A stretch of 37,475 bases of DNA from Haloarcula rubripromontorii. GTDB lineage: Archaea > Halobacteriota > Halobacteria > Halobacteriales > Haloarculaceae. The notes under the pieces are model-generated. The model did no database searches. It was not told the DNA's origin and worked only from the letters and a program-made list of their open reading frames with translations. Made by a program: the position numbers and the translations under genes. The stretch covers positions 252,329 to 289,803 of the forward strand of contig NZ_LIUF01000004.1 of the NCBI RefSeq assembly GCF_001280425.1, given 5' to 3'. Of this stretch, positions 18,224 to 26,933 are shown in pieces (the stretch's first letter is position 1; the number at the start of each line of letters is the position of its first letter).

Positions 18224-18246
18224 AGTACATTGTTGGTGAGTCAGAG
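18213..18246. repeat. IS terminal inverted repeat, left (partner 19182-19215)
   Basis: About 25 of 34 positions match the reverse complement of 19182-19215, including CGCTCTT, GAAG and ATTGTTGGT. It also supplies the last codons and the stop of the broken ATPase. Confidence 0.75.
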
Positions 18247-19152
18247 AACTTCTCGGATAATCTGTTTCAGTGCTTCTCGTCCCGGTTTGCGGAGGACTCG
18301 TCGCCGAAGTTGGAACGGTCTGAGATACGCTGTCAGTTTGTCTTTTGAGACACCTCGGTGCGGCGAGAGCCACCGTCGCGCCAGCGACGCGTGGCTCTCG
18401 CACGTGTTCACGTGTGCGTCTTCATCAACGTACTCGCCGTCACCGTGAATTACTGATTCTCGGTGGAAGCTCTCGTCATCGTCGAGTGGATCGTAGGCCC
18501 GAAATCCGTCCGTGTAGACGGTCAGCGACTCCTTCTCGTGGTTGTCGAGAAGGAGTCGCACGGTCGCTTCATCGGTGGATTTCGCTGGGACGACGTATCG
18601 CTGACCGCTGCCGCGATCAACGAGCGTGAACACTGGCGGTTTGTCTCCCTCATACGTTCCTCGTCCGCGTTTCGAGAGAGCACGCGAGCGCGACTCTTGG
18701 TCGCGCTCGCGGCCTTTCTTCCCAGCAGAGACGTAGAACTCGTCAATCTCGACCGGGCCAACGAGGTTGATGGCTGGCGCGTCGAGCGTTCTGGCGAACT
18801 GCTCGACGCGCCGGCGAAGCGAGCGATACGAAACGTCAATTTCAGCGTCTAGCTGGCGGATACTCGTATTGAACCGGAGGAACGAGTAGAACGCGAATAA
18901 CAGCTTGTCAAGGCCGATCTTCGCGTGCGCGAAGATCGTGCCGGTCTTGTCGTTGAACGTGCGGTCGCAATCCTTACAGAGATACCGTTGATACTCTCGA
19001 TAGCTGCCGTGTTTGATCACCGATTCAGACCGGCAGCGCGGGCAACAGAGGCCCTCGCGCCAGCGAACCTGCTCCAGCAGGTTCGCGGCGCTCTCCTCTG
19101 AACTCAGCAATTCAAATGGGAACATTGCGTCCGGGTGACGCGTTCGCGTCAC
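18241..19152 (-). CDS. IS1595-family (ISXO2-like) transposase
   Basis: This 303-aa DDE transposase moves its element by cut and paste. The N-terminal zinc ribbon uses C37-x2-C40 and C59-x2-C62. The catalytic core shows VEIDEFYV (D137), VYTDGFRAY (D215) and VNTCESH (E252), spaced as in IS1595 proteins, then an arginine-rich end. It appears intact and may be active. Internal ATG at 19125 (MFPFELLSSEE) is a plausible true start; numbering here uses 19152. Confidence 0.92.
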   Translation of the reverse strand: MTRTRHPDAMFPFELLSSEESAANLLEQVRWREGLCCPRCRSESVIKHGSYREYQRYLCKDCDRTFNDKTGTIFAHAKIGLDKLLFAFYSFLRFNTSIRQLDAEIDVSYRSLRRRVEQFARTLDAPAINLVGPVEIDEFYVSAGKKGRERDQESRSRALSKRGRGTYEGDKPPVFTLVDRGSGQRYVVPAKSTDEATVRLLLDNHEKESLTVYTDGFRAYDPLDDDESFHRESVIHGDGEYVDEDAHVNTCESHASLARRWLSPHRGVSKDKLTAYLRPFQLRRRVLRKPGREALKQIIREVL

Positions 19153-19348
19153 CCTTGCCCGCTACGCTTTCACAGCGACAGCTCTACCCGACCAACAATC
19201 TGCTTCGGAAGAGCGAAATCATAACTCCGCGCTGTCACTGACTCAGGACAGGCACCATCGCTGGAGAGACCATATCCCATTCGAGGTCTGCAGGATTATA
19301 CCATACCGAGCGGTCATCAAAGACGTTACTCACAGTCTTCATCACTGC

Positions 19349-20596
19349 TTACAGCAGCTTCGCTTCGATGTACCGGTCGATATTCTCATCGTCGTCAAGT
19401 TCAGCAAGCGTGTCCAGCGCCCCTTCCATCGAGTCGAGGTCCTCGGCGGTGAAGTCGTCCTGCTGGGCTACCCGCCCCAGACTCACGAGGAGTTTGATCT
19501 TGCTCACGTCCGTATCTAGACCCATCACTTTCGTCACGACGTTCTCGTCGTCGGGACCGTCGAGACGGACGAACGCCGGCGGGACCGCCGCGTGTAAGAC
19601 TGCGGAGACGTGGAGGTCCGCATCAGTGGCATCGGCCGGGATATCGCTGAGCATCTGACCCACAAGGTCGGCGTCGTCGTCAGCTTCGGCGTCCACGACA
19701 TTACGGACGAATGCCCCCGTATTGACCCGCCGGAGGTCACGCTCCTCGTCGACCGTGACGCGGATCAGTCGCAAGTCTTCGTTGGGGAACGAGCGAGCGA
19801 TGTCGTCGCGGTGGAGACAGACATCGGCGCCGTACTCGCCTACGTCGAGGGCAGCGAACGGGTCCGCGAGGTCGAGGTCGTCAACCGCTTCCTGTTCGAG
19901 GTCTTCGCCGTCGAGAAGATACGCGTCGGGGGATCCTGTTAGTTCCTCTGTGGGGTCGTACGGATGGTCTCGAAGCACGAGCATGATGTGGCCAGTGTCA
20001 AACTCTGTTACGCGCCACGCCGGCGTTTGACGCACGCGATCGGGCCCGCCGAACTGTTCGGCGACCGACTCGGAGACGACTGTTATCCACGAGAGTTCGT
20101 CGACGTGGGCCGGAATCGGGCGACCATCCGGCACGACGCTCTCGTAGCCGCCGTGTCCATCGGTGATAGAACTCCAGACGTACTCTGGGTCGACGAGAGG
20201 GACGAGTGCGCCGACCAGGTCCACGAGTTCCTCGATTCTGGTGTGATACACGGTGTCTTCGTGTAGACTCCCATCTATCTCGGTCGTCTGAAAACTAATA
20301 CTCGCACGCCCCCACTGCGCTTCGAGTTCGTTCTCTGGTGTGGTGAATCCGACGCGAAGCGTCATCCCGGCCTCGGTCCAGAAAGTTAGCTGCCCGCTCT
20401 CTGCCTGGTCGAGGGTCTCCAGCGCGTTTTCTGTGGCATCGTTCGTCCGAGACTCGGTGCCAACTTTGTATCTCGCGACCTGGCCTGTCCGACCGTCGTG
20501 CGTGGTCGTCAGACCCTGTTCAAGACACCGTTCGTGGAGTGCTCTGACGTTGGGCGTCTCGTCGGTCACGAACCCGATATGGTATGGTACGTCCAT
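19349..20596 (-). CDS. cassette 6 immunity protein, family A (fused form)
   Basis: This 415-aa acidic cytoplasmic protein starts one base after the stop of the cassette 6 toxin. It has a variable N-terminal half with a QTPAWRVTEFDTGHIMLVLRD stretch and a conserved C-terminal half that starts at ADPFAALDVGEYGADVC, contains PPAFVRLDGPDDENVVTKVM and ends in a helical repeat-like tail (LDSMEGALDTLAELDD). The same two halves occur in cassette 3 and, split in two genes, in cassette 5. The immunity role is inferred from position only. ATG 20596 is chosen over longer upstream frames, which run into the toxin gene. The 133 bases between its stop and the IS hold nothing recognisable. Confidence 0.75.
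   Translation of the reverse strand: MDVPYHIGFVTDETPNVRALHERCLEQGLTTTHDGRTGQVARYKVGTESRTNDATENALETLDQAESGQLTFWTEAGMTLRVGFTTPENELEAQWGRASISFQTTEIDGSLHEDTVYHTRIEELVDLVGALVPLVDPEYVWSSITDGHGGYESVVPDGRPIPAHVDELSWITVVSESVAEQFGGPDRVRQTPAWRVTEFDTGHIMLVLRDHPYDPTEELTGSPDAYLLDGEDLEQEAVDDLDLADPFAALDVGEYGADVCLHRDDIARSFPNEDLRLIRVTVDEERDLRRVNTGAFVRNVVDAEADDDADLVGQMLSDIPADATDADLHVSAVLHAAVPPAFVRLDGPDDENVVTKVMGLDTDVSKIKLLVSLGRVAQQDDFTAEDLDSMEGALDTLAELDDDENIDRYIEAKLL
19391..19510 (-). repeat. near-identical direct repeat, copy 1 (copy 2 at 22271-22390)
   Basis: About 120 bases coding for the conserved C-terminal tail of family A immunity proteins are over 85% identical between cassettes 6 and 5 at an offset of 2880 bases. 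They could support recombination that deletes or duplicates one cassette. Confidence 0.8.
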
Positions 20597-20597
20597 G

Positions 20598-22064
20598 TTA
20601 TCCGATAGTCGATGTCTCGTCTGGGGAGACGAACCTGAGGTCACTGTCGGGATCGAACCCGTCGGCGAAGTCCGCATCTTCGATTGCTCTCGAGATAATA
20701 TCGTTCGAGCGAGGGTTTTCCGTCGGCGTCACAATGACCATTTCGTCTCGATTTCGGGAGACCACGTTGAATTTGTTACGGAGGTCATCGTATAAGTTCT
20801 CGCGATAATCGCCCACTGGTGGGACGCTGTCATAGTCCTGATTCTTTGATTCCACACCGATGGTCCTCCCATCCGTGGATTCGATGTCAATGTCTACTTC
20901 GGATTCTCGACGCCCCTCACCCGGTATGGTCGCACTCATTCCATCATCGCCATCGACCGACATATCTTTCACAACCACGTTGTCGTTGTTATCCATCAGG
21001 TCAGTGGTAATGTCGACCTCTTGATCGAGCCCTTTTAATTGCGTGTCACTATTGACCCCGTTCTTGATCGCACTGTCTAGTCCGCCGACCTCGGACTCTG
21101 CAATCTGGTCGATGTCCTTCTGTACGTCGGCGACGTCACGCGTGGCGATGTCGGAGTTACGGTAACTATCGTAGGATGTCAGGAGGTCGTCGACCTCGCT
21201 GTCGGTGAGGACGCTGTGTTTCCGACTGCCGAGGTCCGTCGCACCGTTGGTAACTCTGACGCCGTCGGCGCCGAGGTCGTTGACCATGTCCACCGCGGCC
21301 TGTTGGCTGTCTCCGTCCAGTGTTTCGACCGCGTCGACAGCGTCACTGAAGTCTTCCTCGACATCGATGTCGGGATCGTTACTCGCTTTCGCGAGTCCGG
21401 CCCGGAAATCGGCTTTATCGTCGTCAGACAGGCAACTCCCACTCGCGAGTGCCGCCATAGAGCGAGACGGTGCGTTCACCGAATAGTAGGCCTCGTCAGT
21501 CAGCGATCCGGCACCACCGAGACTCGACCGCCCGGGGCCACACCCGAGAGACATGATGTCGTCGAAGGTGTCGCTGTCCGTCCGCGCCGCGAGTTTGGTT
21601 GCGTCGTCACCGTTGCGGGCCAGCATGTCGTCGAACTCCTGCTTCCCGTCCGAATCTAGCCCGTCGTACCGTCGCAACGCCGTCCCGAGTTCGTCACCGT
21701 CGACCTCGCCGCTATCGTACGCTCTGGTGAACCGCCACTGCGTGTTGGGGTCCATCTCCAGCAGCACGTCGGCGGCCTCGCGGTCGCCGTCGGCGAGGTC
21801 GTTCAGCGCCCGACGGCCCTTCGGCCCGGTGTTCTCGAAGAGGTCCGCGGCTTTCAGCGACGCATCGTCGACGTCGGTGTTGCCCAGGTAGTCCGACCCG
21901 TCGCTGTCGAGGCGGTCGAACTGCTCGGTGGTCCGCTGGCGCCGCGGCCCGGGCATGTCGTTTAATTTTGCGCTCATGCGCCCGGTCGGCACGTCGGCGT
22001 CGGGGACCGCATCGTCGACCTTTCCGGCCCGTCGCAGCGCCGTCGGCTTGATCCCGTTTGGCAC
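20598..22064 (-). CDS. cassette 6 orphan toxin, family A PD-(D/E)XK-like tip
   Basis: The open frame begins after a stop at 22191-22193, with no ATG or signal peptide; GTG 22064 is only the first usable start. In order are a small hydrophobic glycine linker (AAKAASGGSGS), the shared pre-toxin module (MPGPRRQR, ENTGPKGRRALNDLADGD, TQWRFTRAYDSGE), a Cys-containing block (SLGCGPG ... GSCLSDDD), a helical linker, and a tip with VDIDIESTDGRTIGVESKN, where D and E-x-K fit a PD-(D/E)XK nuclease. Toxicity is inferred from architecture and the adjacent immunity gene. It is likely silent unless recombined onto the main toxin or reached by read-through. Confidence 0.75.
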   Translation of the reverse strand: MPNGIKPTALRRAGKVDDAVPDADVPTGRMSAKLNDMPGPRRQRTTEQFDRLDSDGSDYLGNTDVDDASLKAADLFENTGPKGRRALNDLADGDREAADVLLEMDPNTQWRFTRAYDSGEVDGDELGTALRRYDGLDSDGKQEFDDMLARNGDDATKLAARTDSDTFDDIMSLGCGPGRSSLGGAGSLTDEAYYSVNAPSRSMAALASGSCLSDDDKADFRAGLAKASNDPDIDVEEDFSDAVDAVETLDGDSQQAAVDMVNDLGADGVRVTNGATDLGSRKHSVLTDSEVDDLLTSYDSYRNSDIATRDVADVQKDIDQIAESEVGGLDSAIKNGVNSDTQLKGLDQEVDITTDLMDNNDNVVVKDMSVDGDDGMSATIPGEGRRESEVDIDIESTDGRTIGVESKNQDYDSVPPVGDYRENLYDDLRNKFNVVSRNRDEMVIVTPTENPRSNDIISRAIEDADFADGFDPDSDLRFVSPDETSTIG

Positions 22065-22228
22065 CCGACTCGGGACCGCCGAATCGGCGGCGTCGACCAG
22101 CCGTCTGAGTTTCGAGGAGCTACGCAGCCCCTTCTGGAGGACACTTCCACTGCCGCCCGAGGCGGCCTTAGCTGCGACCGTTCCAGTCGGTCAGTGCGTG
22201 CGACGTTGAGTGTCCAAAGAAACACCAG

Positions 22229-22783
22229 TCACAGCAGCCGCTCTCGGATGTACTGGTCGACGTTCTCGGTGTCGTCGAGTTCGGCGAGCGTGTCCAGCGC
22301 CCCTTCCATCGAGTCGAGGTCCTCGGCGGTGAAGTCGTCCTGCTGAGCGACGCGGCCGAGGCTCACGAGGAGTTTTATCTTGCTCACGGTAGTGTCGAGC
22401 TCCATCACCTTCGTCACGACGTTCTCGTCGTCGGGGTCGTTCAGTCGAACGAACGACGGCGGAATTACGTCACGGAGCAGGGCCGAAACGTATAGGTCCT
22501 CGTCAGTAGCGTCGGCAGGAACGTCAGCAAGCATCCGCTTGACTACTGAGCGGCGGTCGTTTGAATTGGCCACGACAACGTTTCGGACGAATCTATCGGA
22601 GTCGACGCGGCGCAAATCGCGGTTCTCGTCGACGCGAACACGGACCAGTTCCAGAATTTCGTTCGGGAACTCCGTGCTGATGTCGTCACGGTGGACGCAT
22701 ACATCTGCACCGTAGCCACCGACGGCGAGTGCTGCGAAGGGGTCGGCGAGGGGTACTGAGGGGGACTCGGTATCGTCACTCAC
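22229..22783 (-). CDS. cassette 5 immunity, family A C-terminal half as separate gene
   Basis: This 184-aa protein starts with GTG at 22783 and corresponds to the C-terminal half of the fused proteins of cassettes 3 and 6 (ADPFAALAVGGYGADVC, PPSFVRLNDPDDENVVTKVM, LDSMEGALDTLAELDD). The GTGA overlap with the upstream half implies coupled translation. Either the fused gene was broken by a one-base shift in a linker, or a two-gene form is natural. The long upstream extension to 22843 only overlaps the preceding gene. Confidence 0.7.
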   Translation of the reverse strand: MSDDTESPSVPLADPFAALAVGGYGADVCVHRDDISTEFPNEILELVRVRVDENRDLRRVDSDRFVRNVVVANSNDRRSVVKRMLADVPADATDEDLYVSALLRDVIPPSFVRLNDPDDENVVTKVMELDTTVSKIKLLVSLGRVAQQDDFTAEDLDSMEGALDTLAELDDTENVDQYIRERLL

Positions 22784-23421
22784 CTGTCTGTCCCCTCTAA
22801 CAGATGCCGATCGACCGGATGGTCGCGACCAAGATCTGCCCACGGCGCTCGTGTGCGAACAAGCAGTATGCTGCCAGTCTCAAGTTCCTCAACGTGCCAG
22901 GCGGGAGCGCTCATCACGTGGTCACGACCGCCGAAGTCGTTGATGAGCGACGACGAGTAGATACCGAACCACGGAATCCGCTCGAGTTCGAACTCGGCCG
23001 CCATCGGAATGACGTCAGTCGGGTCCGGGCCGATCTCTGGCTCCGGGTTCGGTGACATGACGTAGTACGGCTCATATTCGACGGCCAGCGCGCGAACAAG
23101 TTCGAGTACGGCACCAGTCAACCCCTGATACTCGCCCGCATCGTCATCTGGAACGAACATCTGTCTCCGCATAGAGATGTCCAAAAAACACTTCGGCATA
23201 GCATCGTAGATGAATCCGACAGAGACACGGCCTGGCCCGTCCTGCCAGTATAAATCGAACGCGCCTGACTCATCGACGGAGAAATCCGCCGGTCCAACTG
23301 TCTTGTCCGGCGGACCGAGTTCGAAGCCGTCTATCGACCTGCATATTTCCAGTGTCTGTCTGACAAGCTCTTTGGACCGCCACGGCTCGGTCCGATAGAA
23401 TCCGAACCATATTCGAGACAT
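22780..23421 (-). CDS. cassette 5 immunity, family A N-terminal half
   Basis: This 213-aa protein starts one base after the cassette 5 toxin stop (MSRIWFGFYRTEPWRSKE). It matches the layout of the N-terminal half of the cassette 3 and 6 immunity proteins: an ALAVEYEPYYVMSP segment, then IPWFGIYSSSLINDFGGRDHV, then APAWHVEELETGSILLV. It ends HLLEGTDR, in the same place where the cassette 6 protein reads YLLDGEDLEQE and continues. Role inferred from position. Confidence 0.7.
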   Translation of the reverse strand: MSRIWFGFYRTEPWRSKELVRQTLEICRSIDGFELGPPDKTVGPADFSVDESGAFDLYWQDGPGRVSVGFIYDAMPKCFLDISMRRQMFVPDDDAGEYQGLTGAVLELVRALAVEYEPYYVMSPNPEPEIGPDPTDVIPMAAEFELERIPWFGIYSSSLINDFGGRDHVMSAPAWHVEELETGSILLVRTRAPWADLGRDHPVDRHLLEGTDR

Positions 23422-23422
23422 G

Positions 23423-24688
23423 TTAGTCGCCTTCGCTAAATCGTTCGAACCTAATTTCAATTCCGAAGTCTGACTCCACTTCAGTTGCGACGTCTCCGAG
23501 CGTGGATATCTCGTCGGTGTCCAGTGTTCCAGTGTTAATCCTGCTGCTGGTCCGAAGCTTGTCCAGCACGTCGTCAGAGAACGCACGGTCTGGGCCCCGA
23601 CTGACGGTGATCGTGATACTCCCGCCGTCCCCGTGCGCCGCAATCGTGTTCAATTTCTTCCAGAGATCGGAGATATCCTCCGCCCGCCGTCGATACGCGA
23701 AGTCCGCCTCAGCGAACGGCTCGAAGTCGGTTTTCTTGATTTCGGTACTCGACCCCCCGTCGACGTTGACGTCGATGTCGGTCTCCTCGAAGAGGTCGGT
23801 GTCCGGATCGAGGTCAGTCTCGCTCTCCACGTCATCTATGTCGCTTTGGTCGAGCTCGATATCGTCCTCGAGGTGGAGGTTGTTCGGGTCGACACCGTCG
23901 TCTAGTTTTTCCGTTGCATCCTGAGCTGCACCGTCAACTCCTCTGAAGTTCTTTGCGTTGCCACCGCCAGTTCGTTCTCGAATCATACTGTCTAGACCAT
24001 CGACACCCCCATCCTTGGCATTTGCAAGCTGGTCGAGATCGTCCTGGACGTCTCGCGGACTCCGGGCGCCATCGAACTCTGCACGCCGGTAGCTGTCGTA
24101 TGAGACGATGAGATCTCCGACCTCACCATCGGAGAGCCCGTCGACGCTGTCACTCAATGCATCGGCGTCGTTGACGGTGCTGACCCCCGTGTCACCCATC
24201 CCATCGATCAGGTCGGTCGCTGCGTCCTGTCCGTCCCCGTCGAGCTCGCTAATCGACTGTCTGACATCGTTTACATCGTCGGCATCGAGGTCCCCGTCGA
24301 CGTTCGTGAGCGCATCTTGCAGGTCATTTTCGACGTCGTCGGGGAGGTCCGGACAGCTTCCACCGCTCTGTGCGAGCGTCGATGGCGACGCTTCGACCGA
24401 GTGGTATCGGTCGGTCCGGAACGAGCCCGCCCCTCCGAGCGACGGTGCACCGCGAGCCCCACAAGGAGAGATGACGGCGTCGAACGTGTCCGAGTCCGTG
24501 CGGCCTGCGAAGTCGGCCGCGTCGTCCCCGTTGCGTGCCAGCAGATCGTCGAACTCGTCCTTCCCATCGCTATCCAACTCATCGTACCGCTTGAGCGCCG
24601 TCCCGAGTTCGTCGCTGTCGAGGTCGCCGCTCTCGTAGGCCCGCCGGAACTGCCACTGCGTCGTCCCGACATCCTCGGGCACGACCAC
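23423..24688 (-). CDS. cassette 5 orphan toxin, family A PD-(D/E)XK-like tip
   Basis: The frame is open from 24769, after a stop, and has only GTG 24688 as a start; no signal peptide is present. The entry into the module differs from the other cassettes (NSDFVLERPDGRSRVVVP before TTQWQFRRAYESGD). The shared module, the RTDSDTFD-Cys block (GARGAPSLGGAGS, RYHSV, GGSCPD) and a linker with SYDSYRRAEF then DGLDSMI follow. The tip carries DIDVNVDGGSSTEIKKTDFE, a D...E-x-K arrangement. Linker and tip resemble cassette 6 most closely (SYDSYRNSDI, GLDSAIKNG). Predicted nuclease, unproven. Confidence 0.72.
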   Translation of the reverse strand: MVVPEDVGTTQWQFRRAYESGDLDSDELGTALKRYDELDSDGKDEFDDLLARNGDDAADFAGRTDSDTFDAVISPCGARGAPSLGGAGSFRTDRYHSVEASPSTLAQSGGSCPDLPDDVENDLQDALTNVDGDLDADDVNDVRQSISELDGDGQDAATDLIDGMGDTGVSTVNDADALSDSVDGLSDGEVGDLIVSYDSYRRAEFDGARSPRDVQDDLDQLANAKDGGVDGLDSMIRERTGGGNAKNFRGVDGAAQDATEKLDDGVDPNNLHLEDDIELDQSDIDDVESETDLDPDTDLFEETDIDVNVDGGSSTEIKKTDFEPFAEADFAYRRRAEDISDLWKKLNTIAAHGDGGSITITVSRGPDRAFSDDVLDKLRTSSRINTGTLDTDEISTLGDVATEVESDFGIEIRFERFSEGD

Positions 24689-24804
24689 GCGGCTCCGGCC
24701 GTCGGGACGCTCGAGTACGAAGTCGGAGTTGCCGCTACGGTGCCGGGCTTTACTCCTAGCCAGGTATCGCTACGGTTCCAGTAAGTAGTCCTCTACTCCC
24801 GTAC

Positions 24805-25554
24805 TCAGTAGATTGCCGCTGGGTCAAACGTATGGCGTCCCCACTCGTCGGTCGTCACCGACAGGTTGTACCAGAAATCGTCCCACTCGTAGCACTCTCG
24901 TTTAATTTCCGCCGGTGAAACCGCTTCGTCAAGCTTCCCGAGAAACGTCCCGAGTCGCTCTCTGTTTACTCGCGCAGGCTCGCTACCTCCCATCCAGACA
25001 TCACTATGGAGATTTACGGATATCACAGTCTTGTATTCTGTATCGACGGGATCAGATTCTTTGCTCCGGTAGTGAGTAACGCTGCATTCCATTGGTGCTG
25101 GAAGGACCCCATCTGGTCGAGGCTCACCTTTCATGTACTGAATGCAATCCTGCCTATCGACGAGTTTGTCACCCTGTCTTAATCGAAGTTTTATCCGCGC
25201 CCATCTGATACGAATATCTGTTAAATATGAAACGCCGTTCCCTTCACTTTTAGTCGCCGCTGCGACATCCGGCGGTGATATCTCCTCGCCAGTTAACACT
25301 ATCTCGTTTCTATCTCTCGGGTTTCGGTCCTGGCCAACATCTACAAGCCTTCGGTCTTCGTCGTGAATCTCAACTTCTGTCTGGATTTCAGTCGGGATGA
25401 TGAGGTCTCCAAACGCTTCGAATAGCTGTTGATAGCGACGGATACATTCCTCGGTAACCTCCGACAATGTCGTGGCACGCGACGGGACGACGAAGTCCCA
25501 TGCGGCGGCGCACTCAATCGAGACGCCAACTTTTGACTCGGTATTCTCTGTCAT
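24805..25554 (-). CDS. cassette 4 immunity protein, family B
   Basis: This 249-aa protein has an ATG that overlaps the cassette 4 toxin stop by four bases (ATGA). Its C-terminal part (VNRERLGTFLGKLDEAVSP, then AEIKRE) aligns with the immunity protein of the main toxin (IDYKRLETAIFRLYDNIAP, then AEIELL), and a strand ISVNLHSDVW parallels VSIIGHSGHW there. No resemblance to family A is seen. Function as immunity is inferred from position and from this pairing. Confidence 0.72.
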   Translation of the reverse strand: MTENTESKVGVSIECAAAWDFVVPSRATTLSEVTEECIRRYQQLFEAFGDLIIPTEIQTEVEIHDEDRRLVDVGQDRNPRDRNEIVLTGEEISPPDVAAATKSEGNGVSYLTDIRIRWARIKLRLRQGDKLVDRQDCIQYMKGEPRPDGVLPAPMECSVTHYRSKESDPVDTEYKTVISVNLHSDVWMGGSEPARVNRERLGTFLGKLDEAVSPAEIKRECYEWDDFWYNLSVTTDEWGRHTFDPAAIY

Positions 25555-26825
25555 ACAGTAACCGTACGAGTAGTCCCGTCGTTTGCGACTATGCGAATCT
25601 CCTTGGCATGAACTGTCCCACCATACGAATCGATGGCACTATTAACCGCCATTTCAGCGCTATCAAGTTCACTCTTCGGTTCTGTAGTGCGGACTTCTAG
25701 GACGCTTTGATCCTCACTGACTGTAGAGCCTGCCTCGTCGAATTTTTTGTTAACCGACTCAAGTTGCCTTTTTACCCAGTCATCATTGAATTCACCGTCT
25801 CCCAGCCTCGTCTTCACCTCGACGTAGTCCGTTCCGGTGTATTGGTTGTCGACTTTCAGGTCGTACGCACCGTCCACTGGCTCCAGTTCAACCTCACTCC
25901 CTTCCTGATCAGCGTATCTAAAGGCGCTGGCCGTCTCGCCGTTCTGACTAGGGATCTTAGCAGGTTGGTCGGAGGTTTCGTCCATCAGCTTTTCGGGGTT
26001 GGTTATAGAGTCTCTGTTCTTCGCTTCGGCAACGTCATCGATGTGTTGGTTGACGGCGTCATCATCGATATTATCCCGCCTGTGAGCACGGGTCATCTTC
26101 GTTCGCCATTTGTCGATACTGTTGAAGTCAGCCTCAGCGTAGGCGTCATTGTTACCGATGTCGAAGAACCGCTCTCTCCGACTGCTGTCCATCTGGTCGA
26201 CGAATCTGATTCCGTCTGCACCGGTGTCACCGAAGAGCCGTTTCAGACCGTCCTGCCGGTAGCCAGATTGGACACTCTCGACTTTATTTATCACATTGGT
26301 ACGGCTAATATCGCTGTTCTCTCGCGCTGCTTCGCTGACACTGCTGTAGAAGCGCCCTTCCTCTGCATCAGTGAGTCCGTCGCTACAGCCAGCGGTAGCC
26401 AGCGTTTCCAATTCCGGCGAGTCGACGGCATGATATCGGTCACCGTGCAGGTCTGCAGGGGCACCGACTGACGATGTACGGCCACAATTCAAGCCCAAGA
26501 ACCGGCGAGTCTGGTCCGAATCTAGACCTGCAACGAACCAGACGCCATCATCACCTGCGGCATCCACCAGCTCGTCGAACTCTTGCTTCCCGTTGCTATC
26601 CAACTCATCGTACCGCTTGAGCGCCGTCGCGAGTTCGTCACTATCGACGGAATCGCTGTCGTAGGCCCGGGCGAAATCGCTCCGGGTACGGCCATTCATC
26701 TCGACCCGGGTCAGAGCATCAATTTCGTCCTGGTCCATTTGCCGGACGGCACGGGCAACGGCTGGATCGTTTTCTGTAAGCAGTGTACCGAGGCGTCGCT
26801 GTTGGGCTGGGTCCAACTCCGCCAT
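25551..26825 (-). CDS. cassette 4 orphan toxin, family B PD-(D/E)XK-like tip
   Basis: This is 424 aa from ATG 26825; the frame is open back to 26924, just after the cassette 3 immunity gene, without an earlier ATG. Module parts are SDFARAYDSDSVDSDELATA, LKRYDELDSNGKQEFDEL and a Cys block (GLNCGRTSS, RYHAV, TAGCSDG). The linker (SITNPEKLMDETS) parallels the main toxin (DIKNSEGLVEET). The tip has YDLKVDNQYTGTDYVEVKTR, a D...E-x-K pattern, and WVKRQLESVNKKFDEA as a following helix. No signal peptide. Predicted nuclease. Confidence 0.74.
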   Translation of the reverse strand: MAELDPAQQRRLGTLLTENDPAVARAVRQMDQDEIDALTRVEMNGRTRSDFARAYDSDSVDSDELATALKRYDELDSNGKQEFDELVDAAGDDGVWFVAGLDSDQTRRFLGLNCGRTSSVGAPADLHGDRYHAVDSPELETLATAGCSDGLTDAEEGRFYSSVSEAARENSDISRTNVINKVESVQSGYRQDGLKRLFGDTGADGIRFVDQMDSSRRERFFDIGNNDAYAEADFNSIDKWRTKMTRAHRRDNIDDDAVNQHIDDVAEAKNRDSITNPEKLMDETSDQPAKIPSQNGETASAFRYADQEGSEVELEPVDGAYDLKVDNQYTGTDYVEVKTRLGDGEFNDDWVKRQLESVNKKFDEAGSTVSEDQSVLEVRTTEPKSELDSAEMAVNSAIDSYGGTVHAKEIRIVANDGTTRTVTV

Positions 26826-26933
26826 GTCAACGTCTGTCCGACGGATTGTGTGCCGGATGCGGACTGTATCAATTGCTGTTCTAGCGGGTTTGAGGACACG
26901 GCGAGCGCCGTCGTCTGTGAAAAGCTACCGCAG

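Larger units (their letters stand above)
18213..19215 (-). mobile_element. complete IS1595-family insertion sequence, right copy
   Basis: The ~1.0 kb element has imperfect inverted ends, 18213-18246 and 19182-19215, both beginning CGCTCTT and sharing ATTGTTGGT. The right boundary is fixed by loss of identity with the copy at 1-199. The eight bases flanking each side differ (CCCAGAGA on the left, AAATCATA on the right), so no target duplication is visible. The interrupted ATPase does not resume on the right. Confidence 0.88.

Noticed and set aside
19722..20030. Plus-strand serine/arginine-rich frames across the toxin array
   Set aside because: Low-complexity Ser/Arg/Ala composition is typical of antisense readings of GC-rich acidic genes; no family match.
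22780..23643. Cassette 5 immunity starting at 23643
   Set aside because: The first 74 residues are an out-of-frame reading of the toxin; ATG 23421 lies directly after the toxin stop like the other cassettes.
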